In this document: positions 1 through 4,655 of the stretch, piece after piece
How the letters are laid out: the number at the start of each line of letters is the position of its first letter
Numbering within the stretch: the first letter of the stretch is position 1
From: an uncultured Kineosporia sp.
Lineage (GTDB): Bacteria; Actinomycetota; Actinomycetes; Actinomycetales; Kineosporiaceae
Direction of reading: 5' to 3'
Assembly: GCA_937859855.1 (NCBI GenBank)
Contig: CALMAR010000413.1
Span: 1 to 5,927, forward strand
DNA length: 5,927 nucleotides
Program-made: the position numbers and the translations under genes
Notes under the pieces: model-generated
Told to the model about the DNA's origin: nothing
The model's input: the letters and a program-made list of their open reading frames with translations, nothing else
Database searches by the model: none

Positions 1-993
1 GACATGGGCCGGGTCGGGTGGGTGGTCGGCGACGACTGGACACACCCGGTGGACCAGGTCGGGTTCCACTTCGAGCGGATCGGGTCCACGGCGCCGGTCA
101 GCGACAACGACAGGTGGGTGATCTACTCCCGCTGGTACGTGTCGATGATCCGGAAAGACGCAGCCGGGAACGACATCATCACCGCCGCGTCCTACCCGGA
201 TGGCATCATCCGGGCGTCGCAGGTGGTGCCGGACCTGCTGGGGAGGCTCCTCCCCCGGTTCGACGGCGCGGGCGCGTCGCTGGATTTCACGTCCGACCCG
301 GGGGTGACGCAGTTCGCGTACACCGACGGCGCCGACGCCTGGCAGGTACTCGACGACCTGATGACCATCAACCCGGCGATGGGCTGGGAAGCGGGCGCCC
401 GCAACAGCACCGGTAAATACTCGTTTACCTGGCGGGCGTGGGGCACCGACGTCCGGTACGAGGCCAGCCTGTACCGGGGTGACCAGTTCAACACCACAGG
501 CACAGCGGGGGAGCTGTACAACCAGGTGCTGGTCCGGTGGCGGGACTCCCGCCGCACGAAAACGCTTCTCGTGCAGCAGCCTTCAGACATCCTCACCGAC
601 GCGTCCGTGACCCGCACGGCGTACCTCGACATCAGCGAGGACATCGGCGACGCCGCGTCCGCCGCGACCGCTGGCGCCGGGTTCCTCGCCGACCATGGGA
701 TGCCACAGAACGCAGGCACCATCACCGTCACCGGCCGCGTGTTCGACCGGTACACCGGCATCTGGGTCAACCCGTGGGAGATTGAGCCCGGCTACAACAT
801 CCGCCTCGGCGGCGTCGCCGGCTACAAGGACATCCTCAACACCACCCGCGACGGGGCGACCGTGTTCCCGATCACCGAAATGCAGTACTCGACTGCAGCG
901 GGATCAGCCGAACTCACACTCGACGCGTTCTCCTACTCACAGTCAGCGGCCATCGTGAAACGCAACCGGAAGGTGAGGTATTCGCCGGTATGA
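1..993 (+). CDS. Phage minor tail protein (tail-tip type), 5' part missing
   Basis: The frame is open from the first base of the window, and an ATG at base 4 has no ribosome-binding site in view, so this is probably the C-terminal 330 or so residues of a longer protein. The sequence is rich in Trp, Tyr, Asp, Gly and Thr with alternating beta-strand character and no membrane segment. Stretches such as YNQVLVRWRDS and, near the end, LNTTRDGATVFPITEMQYST resemble the C-terminal regions of minor tail proteins of actinobacterial siphoviruses, which form the tail tip or baseplate and contact the host. I see no enzymatic motif. The position just upstream of the lysis genes fits the usual order of tail genes followed by lysis genes. 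The stop codon overlaps the next start as ATGA. The assignment to the minor tail class is by resemblance and context; its exact place in the tail (hub, distal tail or fibre) is not shown. Confidence 0.72.
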   Translation, partial: DMGRVGWVVGDDWTHPVDQVGFHFERIGSTAPVSDNDRWVIYSRWYVSMIRKDAAGNDIITAASYPDGIIRASQVVPDLLGRLLPRFDGAGASLDFTSDPGVTQFAYTDGADAWQVLDDLMTINPAMGWEAGARNSTGKYSFTWRAWGTDVRYEASLYRGDQFNTTGTAGELYNQVLVRWRDSRRTKTLLVQQPSDILTDASVTRTAYLDISEDIGDAASAATAGAGFLADHGMPQNAGTITVTGRVFDRYTGIWVNPWEIEPGYNIRLGGVAGYKDILNTTRDGATVFPITEMQYSTAAGSAELTLDAFSYSQSAAIVKRNRKVRYSPV

Positions 994-1226
994 GGCCATG
1001 GGGTGTGCTGGCGCGCCAGCCCGGCGGGTCCGTGCTGGATGGGCTCAACGAGCAGGCTGCGGCAGCGCTGAGCGAGTGGCTGGAGCAGTACGAAGGGGTC
1101 ACCGCCGCGACCGTCTACCAAGCCGTCGTCGAGGACGGGACCGTGCTGATCAACTCCTACGACGGGGACGGCGCCACGTTCACGTCACACCCCGCAGGGC
1201 CGCTGCCGCCACCGGCGCTGACGTAA
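990..1226 (+). CDS. Small phage protein of unknown function, 78 aa
   Basis: I do not recognise this protein. The ATG overlaps the stop of the tail gene (ATGA), and a purine-rich site, GGAAGGTGAGG at 968-978, lies 11 bases upstream, which supports this start. Residues 16-38 (LDGLNEQAAAALSEWLEQYE) look like an amphipathic helix, followed by a likely beta region (VTAATVYQAVVEDGTVLINSYDGD) and a Pro-rich end (PAGPLPPPALT). There is no signal peptide, membrane segment or cysteine. The overlap and spacing imply co-translation with the tail protein, so a small structural or tail-associated part is the simplest guess, but nothing in the sequence proves it. Confidence 0.7.
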   Translation: MRPWGVLARQPGGSVLDGLNEQAAAALSEWLEQYEGVTAATVYQAVVEDGTVLINSYDGDGATFTSHPAGPLPPPALT

Positions 1227-1250
1227 CCGCCCGCGAGATCCGGGTTCGGC

Positions 1251-1259
1251 TGGCACAAT
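1251..1259 (+). promoter_or_regulatory. Possible extended -10 promoter before the lysis genes
   Basis: TGGCACAAT has the TGn extension followed by CACAAT, four of six matches to TATAAT including the key A and final T. It sits in the largest gap between the phage genes (1227-1303), about 45 bases before the GTG at 1304. There is no recognisable -35 box at 16-18 bases upstream (the region is CCGCGA), so this would have to be an extended -10 promoter. It could be chance. Confidence 0.25.
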
Positions 1260-1272
1260 CGGTTCGGGGTCG

Positions 1273-1291
1273 AGGGTCCGATACGGACTCT
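1273..1291 (+). promoter_or_regulatory. Leader hairpin just upstream of a ribosome-binding site
   Basis: AGGGTCCG (1273-1280) and CGGACTCT (1284-1291) can pair over eight positions, including one G-U pair, around a three-base ATA loop. The ribosome-binding site GGAGAG (1293-1298) begins one base after the stem. The hairpin has no T-run after it, so it does not look like an intrinsic terminator. It could influence translation of the 61-residue gene and, through coupling, of the endolysin. No function is demonstrated. Confidence 0.35.
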
Positions 1292-1303
1292 TGGAGAGCG
1301 ATC

Positions 1304-1489
1304 GTGGACACACCGATCGGTGGCGACCCCGCTGCTGGCGCTGATGACGTGCCCGCCGAGGTGCCCGACTACATCGACCCGGCCAGCGTTTCGCTCGCGC
1401 CGACCCCTCTCGATGAGGACACCAGCGAACCGGTCACCCCGGAGGAACTAGCCCACCTTGACGCCCTGCTCGCCGGGGATGACGAGTGA
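1304..1489 (+). CDS. Small acidic phage protein of unknown function, 61 aa
   Basis: I chose the GTG at 1304 because GGAGAG at 1293-1298 lies five bases upstream. The same frame runs open further left to 998, but that part is out of frame with the real 78-residue gene and reads as low-complexity Arg-rich shadow sequence. The product is strongly acidic with many Asp and Glu, Pro-rich in the middle (EVPDYIDPASVSLAPTPLDE), and ends with a likely short helix (TPEELAHLDALLAGDDE). It has no cysteine, membrane segment or known motif. The stop overlaps the endolysin start as GTGA, so the two are probably translationally coupled. Small acidic proteins occur near actinophage lysis genes, but I cannot assign a role. 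Confidence 0.72.
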   Translation: MDTPIGGDPAAGADDVPAEVPDYIDPASVSLAPTPLDEDTSEPVTPEELAHLDALLAGDDE

Positions 1490-2340
1490 CGACGTTCAAG
1501 CAGGCGCTGGCGTGGTTCGCGCGCGAGGGCAAACTCGAGTACAGGGAAGGCCGGAACAACCACAACAAGTACGCGCCGATCGCGCATCACGCCGACCACG
1601 AGCCGTGGTGCGCGACGTTCTGCTGCGCCGGGTGCCACGCCACCGGGCTGGTTCAGCCGCAGGGAGCTGACACGGCGTCGGCGGCGCTCAACGAGGTCGC
1701 CTACAAGCGGGCGGGCCGGCTCTCATCGACGCCCCGGGCGGGGACGTTCGGGTTCGTCTACTTCCCGAACATGAAGCCTCGGCCGAGGGTCGCGCACCAG
1801 GTCTACGTCTGGAAGGTCAGCGAGGACGGACGGTGGGCGTACACGATCGAGGGCAACAGCAACGACGTCGGCGCCCGTGAGGGCTACGAGGTGTGCTTCC
1901 GGAAGCGGCCCACGCACCGTGAGGCCGGCCGTGTGGGGCTCCGCTCGTACGGGATGCCCTACTACACGGCCCACGCGACCCCGCTGCCCGGCGCCCACCC
2001 GGTCCACCACGGCGGCGCGCACGTCGCGCACGTCGTGAAACCGGCCACCAAGCCTGCACCGAAACCCGCATCTCACCCTGTCCAGGAGGACGACGTGCTC
2101 ACACCCGAAGACAAGCTGTGGATCAAGCAGGCGATCGCTGACGCCGTGGCCGGCTGGGTCGACGTCGCCGTCCCCCTCGGCGACTTCGCCGGAGACGCCC
2201 TGCCGCAGAAGAACGGCACCCCCCGGCCGTCGGCGACCTTCGGGCAGCTCCTGCAGTGGGGTGCCGGGCACGCCGCCTACGCCGACGTGCAAACCAAGCC
2301 GGCCGAACCGGCCGACCCGGCCGGCGAACAACCGGCGTAG
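1486..2340 (+). CDS. CHAP-domain endolysin (peptidoglycan hydrolase), 284 aa
   Basis: This is probably the phage lysin, which cuts host peptidoglycan as an amidase or endopeptidase at the end of infection. A CHAP/NlpC-P60-like cysteine hydrolase domain spans roughly residues 1-160. The motif EGRNNHNKY (residues 21-29) is followed by WCATF with the likely catalytic Cys42, then FGFVYF, then VAHQVYVW with the likely catalytic His104, then IEGNSND with Glu122/Asn124 as the third active-site position. A Pro/Lys/His-rich linker (about 165-200) joins a C-terminal segment containing LTPEDKLWIKQAIADAVAG, a helix that I believe occurs at the ends of other actinophage lysins. No LysM, SH3 or other wall-binding repeat is recognisable, and there is no signal peptide, so export should depend on a holin. 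The GTG start overlaps the preceding stop, with GGGGA at 1475-1479 six bases upstream. Cys42, Cys46, Cys47 and Cys50 form an unusual cluster. Which bond it cuts cannot be told. Confidence 0.85.
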   Translation: MTTFKQALAWFAREGKLEYREGRNNHNKYAPIAHHADHEPWCATFCCAGCHATGLVQPQGADTASAALNEVAYKRAGRLSSTPRAGTFGFVYFPNMKPRPRVAHQVYVWKVSEDGRWAYTIEGNSNDVGAREGYEVCFRKRPTHREAGRVGLRSYGMPYYTAHATPLPGAHPVHHGGAHVAHVVKPATKPAPKPASHPVQEDDVLTPEDKLWIKQAIADAVAGWVDVAVPLGDFAGDALPQKNGTPRPSATFGQLLQWGAGHAAYADVQTKPAEPADPAGEQPA

Positions 2341-2343
2341 CCG

Positions 2344-2772
2344 ATGCCGTTCAGTGAGGTCGACGAGCAGAAGCCTGCTGAGATCGACCGGCAGTCGATG
2401 CTGCGCGGGTTCATCCTCATCCGCAGCATCGGCCTGTTCCTGCTCGGCGTCGCCCTCTGCTACGGCGGCCCGGCCCGGTTCTCCGCGGCCGGGTTCGCGT
2501 CCGCCCGCGCCGTGCCCGGGGGTGTCTACACGTGGGGTGTCACCGTCGCGGTCGCTGGCGCTGTGGCCCTTGTCGGCGTCGCCCGCGCCTGGCAGCGGCT
2601 TCTCGTCGTCTCCGGGATGTGGCTGCAAGGGCTGTGGGTCCTGTTCTTCATGATCTCCCTCACCAAGACAGCGCTCGCGTCCGACAAGGGCGCGCTGACC
2701 GGTCCCGTCGCGTACCTGATGATCGCGGCTGAGTGCCTGCTGTTCGCGGTCGGGTCGGCCAAGCTGCCATGA
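2344..2772 (+). CDS. Four-helix membrane protein, holin candidate, 142 aa
   Basis: The protein has an acidic N-terminal tail of about 20 residues, then four hydrophobic segments at roughly 23-41, 61-79, 86-106 and 120-138, so both ends are predicted on the same side of the membrane. No catalytic motif is visible. It begins three bases after the endolysin stop, where holins or holin regulators are often found. The ATG at 2344 has no convincing ribosome-binding site, so translation probably relies on reinitiation. A second in-frame ATG at 2398 (Met19) lies four residues before the first membrane segment, so two products are possible. The next gene encodes a protein with the same four-helix layout. 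A holin role is inferred from context only; it could instead be a membrane protein that modulates lysis or superinfection. Confidence 0.8.
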   Translation: MPFSEVDEQKPAEIDRQSMLRGFILIRSIGLFLLGVALCYGGPARFSAAGFASARAVPGGVYTWGVTVAVAGAVALVGVARAWQRLLVVSGMWLQGLWVLFFMISLTKTALASDKGALTGPVAYLMIAAECLLFAVGSAKLP

Positions 2773-3233
2773 GCCCGACCGCACAGGCCGCCCCCGTTTG
2801 GCGCCGCTGGCGGCGCTGGCTGCCGGTCGAGGAAGTGAACCCGTTCGAGGTGTACCTGCTGTTCGCCGCCGAAATCCTGGGCTGGACGACGCTGTTCGGG
2901 ATCGCCCGGCCCACATCAGTGCGGGAGGCGCTGCCGCCGATGCTGGTGCGGGTATGGGCGCTGACGATGGCGCTCGGCGGAGTCGCCTCCCTGCTCGGCC
3001 TGTTCTGGTGGGGTGCGGTCCGCAACGGGTACGACCTGAAACGGATCGGGCTCGTCGCCCTCGCGAGCGGCGCCCTCGTCTATGGCACCGCAGCCCTGCT
3101 GCTCGGCGCGCCGGGGATCGGCGTGGCCATCTGGAACCTGTGCTTCGCCGCCGCCTGTCTCAAGGCGATCCGGCAGATGGCGTCGAGGCTCCGGCGCCTG
3201 GCCGGCCAGACGACCGGAGGAGCGGCCAGCTAA
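2769..3233 (+). CDS. Second four-helix membrane protein, 154 aa
   Basis: The ATG at 2769 overlaps the preceding stop (ATGA). A longer frame from 2733 exists, but it would overlap the upstream gene by 40 bases, so I rejected it. The N-terminus carries a basic aromatic motif, WRRWRRWL (residues 11-18), likely to sit at the membrane surface. Hydrophobic segments follow at about 27-46, 60-81, 92-112 and 115-134, and then a basic cytoplasm-like tail (RQMASRLRRLAG). The layout and spacing parallel the upstream 142-residue protein, suggesting a divergent tandem pair that may act together. I recognise no enzyme motif and cannot name a family. Its position inside the lysis module makes a holin, antiholin or accessory role plausible but unproven. 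Confidence 0.8.
   Translation: MSPTAQAAPVWRRWRRWLPVEEVNPFEVYLLFAAEILGWTTLFGIARPTSVREALPPMLVRVWALTMALGGVASLLGLFWWGAVRNGYDLKRIGLVALASGALVYGTAALLLGAPGIGVAIWNLCFAAACLKAIRQMASRLRRLAGQTTGGAAS
3216..3222 (+). promoter_or_regulatory. Strong ribosome-binding site for the coiled-coil gene
   Basis: GGAGGAG lies ten bases before the ATG at 3233, inside the 3' end of the upstream gene. It fixes the start of the coiled-coil gene at 3233, where the upstream stop and this start overlap as TAATG. A longer frame open from 2798 in the same phase is only an Arg/Ala-rich shadow. Confidence 0.75.
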
Positions 3234-3808
3234 TGCCGACCGCAGCAGCCGTCACGTCCGGGTCGCCGCTCGTCCAGCTCATGATGACGCTGGGCATGGG
3301 CGGGATCTTCGGGACCGTCGTGAACGCGGTCCTGAACCGCCGCTCGGCCTCTGCGGAGGTCAGCAAGGTCACCGCCGACACCAACAAGGTCACCGCTGAC
3401 ACCGAAGCGGTGCGCGCGGAGACGATGCAGGTGCTCACCGGCAACGCCATGTCGCAGTTGGCGTCGATGCGGGAAGACCTTGACCGGGCGCGGGCGGAGA
3501 ACGAGCTCCTCCGTGAGGAGATCACACGGCTTTCGGCGGCGGCCGACCGGCAGGCGGCGGCGACCCGGCGGGTGTCCGACGCGCTTGATCGGCAGGAGCG
3601 GACGATCCGCGACCTGCAGGACCGGGAACGCGGCTATCAGCGGCAGTTCGCGGAGCACTCGGCGTGGGAGATGCGCGCCTTCCAGATGCTCGGCGCGCAC
3701 GGCATCCACATCGACCCGCCGCCCGATCCTCCAGAGTTCCCCGGCGTCGTCCCGGCGGCCGGGCATCCCATCCCGTCAGTTGCAGAGGAAGGCACCGCCC
3801 ATGAATGA
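3233..3808 (+). CDS. Membrane-anchored coiled-coil protein, 191 aa
   Basis: The start at 3233 has a strong ribosome-binding site (GGAGGAG) and overlaps the upstream stop. One hydrophobic segment at about 12-34 serves as an N-terminal anchor. Residues 38-140 are almost all helix-forming, charged and heptad-like, with an exact heptad doubling (KVTADTN, KVTADTE at 45-58), and include ENELLREEITRLSAAADRQ, so a long parallel coiled coil is expected. A compact segment with HSAWEMRAFQMLGAHGIHI (142-160) and a Pro/Glu-rich tail (DPPPDPPEFPG onward) follow. There is no catalytic motif. The layout of one membrane anchor plus a coiled coil resembles the inner-membrane component of spanins (Rz type), yet an actinobacterial host without an outer membrane would not need a classical spanin. 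It may bridge the membrane and wall or scaffold the neighbouring holins. That role is inference; the architecture is visible. Confidence 0.82.
   Translation: MPTAAAVTSGSPLVQLMMTLGMGGIFGTVVNAVLNRRSASAEVSKVTADTNKVTADTEAVRAETMQVLTGNAMSQLASMREDLDRARAENELLREEITRLSAAADRQAAATRRVSDALDRQERTIRDLQDRERGYQRQFAEHSAWEMRAFQMLGAHGIHIDPPPDPPEFPGVVPAAGHPIPSVAEEGTAHE
3365..3406 (+). repeat. Tandem 21-base repeat encoding two heptads
   Basis: Two adjacent 21-base units (3365-3385 and 3386-3406) match at 18 of 21 positions and encode KVTADTN and KVTADTE. The repeat unit is exactly one coiled-coil heptad, so gain or loss of a unit would keep both reading frame and helix phase. It lies just after the membrane anchor of the coiled-coil protein. 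Confidence 0.8.
3784..3792 (+). promoter_or_regulatory. Ribosome-binding site of the holin-like gene
   Basis: AGAGGAAGG ends eight bases before the ATG at 3801. It decides the start: the frame is open from 3480, but only the part from 3801 has membrane-protein composition. The gene overlaps the upstream one by eight bases in an ATGAATGA arrangement. Confidence 0.7.
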
Positions 3809-4310
3809 TCCGCTGTTGTCCGCGCCGTGGTGGCGTGAAGTACTTGACCGGGCCGGCCGCAACGCCGTGCAGACGCTGATCCCGGTGTTCATCGCCGCGC
3901 AGGCCGGATCCCTGGCCGGGTTCCAGCCGGTGAACACGCTGTGGGTGCTCGGCATCGCTGCCGCCGTCACCGTGCTGAAGGCGATCGCCGGTATCAAGGC
4001 CGACGCGAGTGCCCCGCTGCCCGTCCGGCTACTAGACCGGGCCGCACCCGCCGCCGCCTCAACGCTCGTGACGTTCTTCACCGTTGGGCAGACCGTGGCG
4101 TCGACCGTCGACTGGAAGGCCGCTGCGGTCGCGACCGTGTCGGCGGCCGGGCTGGCGGTGGCGCAGGCGTTCATCAGTCCGGCGATCGTCGCGCATGACC
4201 CAGACCCGGTTGTGGCGATCGAGCCCGGCCCGGAGGAGTTCACCCCCGGACCGGACCCGGCGGAGTTCGCTGCGGGCGACGACCTGGGCTGGCCGATCCA
4301 CGGAGCGTAG
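3801..4310 (+). CDS. Holin-like membrane protein with an internal duplication, 169 aa
   Basis: The product begins with MNDPLLSAPWWREVLDRAGR and holds two similar units. In unit one LDRA (15-18), TL (25-26), Phe30 and Gln34 precede two hydrophobic stretches (about 25-40, 45-64). In unit two LDRA (78-81), TL (88-89), Phe93 and Gln97 occupy the same positions shifted by 63 residues, again followed by two hydrophobic stretches (about 86-102, 107-126). Each unit resembles the actinophage and lactococcal r1t-type holin pattern: an amphipathic start with RA and T-x-x-Q-like positions, a turn with a Trp, then a second helix rich in Ala and Val. That pattern is from memory. An acidic Pro-rich tail (about 132-160) contains two short similar pieces, PGPEEF and PDPAEF. 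The protein is probably the pore-forming holin that lets the endolysin reach the wall. The start is supported by AGAGGAAGG at 3784-3792. Tandem stops TAG-TAA end the gene. Confidence 0.8.
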   Translation: MNDPLLSAPWWREVLDRAGRNAVQTLIPVFIAAQAGSLAGFQPVNTLWVLGIAAAVTVLKAIAGIKADASAPLPVRLLDRAAPAAASTLVTFFTVGQTVASTVDWKAAAVATVSAAGLAVAQAFISPAIVAHDPDPVVAIEPGPEEFTPGPDPAEFAAGDDLGWPIHGA

Positions 4311-4327
4311 TAACCGGGGATGGCGTG

Positions 4328-4444
4328 ATGGGCCGGCATAGGCGGGGACTGAACCGGCACTGGCTCGCGGTCGCGCTGGCGTCAGCGGCCGGCGCGACCG
4401 TGTGGGTGGCGGCCTACTGGTGGGCGCTCAAGCCGTACCTGTAA
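4328..4444 (+). CDS. 38-residue single-helix membrane protein
   Basis: The ATG at 4328 is preceded by GGGGA (4316-4320) seven bases upstream and lies 17 bases after the holin-like gene. An ATG at 4320 is followed after one codon by a stop and cannot serve. The product starts with a basic segment, MGRHRRGLNRHW, then one hydrophobic stretch rich in Ala, Val and Trp (about residues 12-33), and ends with WWALKPYL. A positive N-terminus suggests that end stays in the cytoplasm. Single-helix proteins of this size are common at the end of actinophage lysis modules, where they may act as accessory holins or regulators, but I cannot assign a function. The reading frame is short, so chance is possible; the ribosome-binding site, GC-rich third positions and membrane-like composition argue for a real gene. 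Confidence 0.6.
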   Translation: MGRHRRGLNRHWLAVALASAAGATVWVAAYWWALKPYL

Positions 4445-4505
4445 CCCGCCGCGGGCGGCTGAAACGTTGTTTCCGCGGACTCGCGGCGGGTGCTGTCCCG
4501 CACCC
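4444..4505. terminator. Nested and competing hairpins at the end of the phage operon
   Basis: ACCCGCCGCG (4444-4453) and CGCGGCGGGT (4482-4491) form a perfect ten-base stem that starts in the stop codon of the last phage gene. The 28-base loop holds a second small hairpin, GAAAC (4461-4465) with GTTTC (4469-4473). GGGTGC (4488-4493) and GCACCC (4500-4505) form another six-base stem that shares bases with the long one, so the two cannot form together. There is no T-run on either side, so a classical intrinsic terminator is not shown. The strong GC stem at the operon end still makes a terminator or transcript-end structure the simplest reading; it could serve convergent transcripts from the tRNA as well. 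Confidence 0.45.
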
Positions 4506-4580
4506 AAGTCCTGATTCTGTGGTCCTGACTGCCCATTCTCAGATGATCTTAGAACGTGCTCCCTTGCAGGTCAGATGGGG
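4506..4580. other. Non-coding phage-side flank of the presumed attachment site
   Basis: This stretch between the hairpins and the tRNA is visibly less GC-rich than its surroundings and has no convincing gene. It contains GTCCTGA twice (4508-4514 and 4522-4528, 14 bases apart) and TCAGATG twice (4539-4545 and 4571-4577, 32 bases apart). Short direct repeats beside an attachment core can be integrase arm-binding sites, but repeats of seven bases could also arise by chance. The bases directly after the tRNA 3' end read ACCCC in tRNA sense, so CCA is not encoded on this side of the junction. Confidence 0.35.
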
Positions 4581-4653
4581 TGGGCCCCCCGGGGCTCGAA
4601 CCCGGAACCTACGGATTAAAAGTCCGCAGCTCTGCCGATTGAGCTAGAGGCCC
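4581..4653 (-). tRNA. tRNA-Lys (anticodon UUU)
   Basis: Read on the minus strand, the gene folds as a complete cloverleaf of 73 bases. The acceptor arm is GGGCCTC with GGGGCCC (one G-U pair), T8-A9 follow, then a D arm with GCTC/GAGC. The anticodon arm is GCGGA, loop CTTTTAA, TCCGT, giving anticodon TTT for lysine. The variable loop is AGGTT, the T arm is CCGGG-TTCGAGC-CCCGG, and the discriminator is A. The gene does not encode CCA, which would be added afterwards. It is intact, so it can function. Its 3' end faces the prophage genes, which is the usual side for phage integration, and the attachment core probably lies within the 3' half. A weak -10-like TAGGCT on the minus strand (4682 to 4677) is the best promoter element I can see. 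Confidence 0.95.
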
Positions 4654-4655
4654 CC

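Larger units (their letters stand above)
1..4580 (+). mobile_element. Right-hand end of a prophage (tail tip and lysis module)
   Basis: All genes in this stretch lie on one strand in the order minor tail protein, small unknowns, endolysin, membrane proteins, which is the late-gene order of actinobacterial siphoviruses. The genes overlap or nearly touch. The stretch ends next to the 3' end of a tRNA-Lys gene, a typical integration point, and ordinary chromosomal genes follow. That it is an integrated prophage rather than a remnant is inferred: every reading frame here is intact, but the left part with the integrase and capsid genes is outside the window. The right boundary is approximate, because the attachment core may reach into the tRNA gene. 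Confidence 0.8.

Noticed and set aside
192..770. 192-residue minus-strand reading frame
   Set aside because: It is antisense to the tail protein gene, which has the better protein composition and a coherent operon context.
1299..1321. Two CGATCG palindromes, one inside ACCGATCGGT, around the GTG start at 1304
   Set aside because: Short palindromes of this kind are frequent in GC-rich DNA and half of one lies in coding sequence; there is no further sign of an operator.
1723..2916. 397-residue minus-strand reading frame
   Set aside because: It lies opposite the endolysin and first membrane genes, is rich in Arg, Gly and Ala with no motifs, and is a shadow of GC-rich codon use.
3230..3766. 178-residue minus-strand reading frame
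   Set aside because: It is antisense to the coiled-coil gene, has Arg/His/Leu-rich low-complexity composition and no ribosome-binding site that stands out.
4402..4647. 81-residue + strand reading frame ending in GPPGARTRNLRIKSPQLCRLS-type sequence
   Set aside because: Its C-terminal part is the antisense reading of the tRNA-Lys gene, a well-known spurious ORF pattern, and its first part overlaps the 38-residue gene in another frame.
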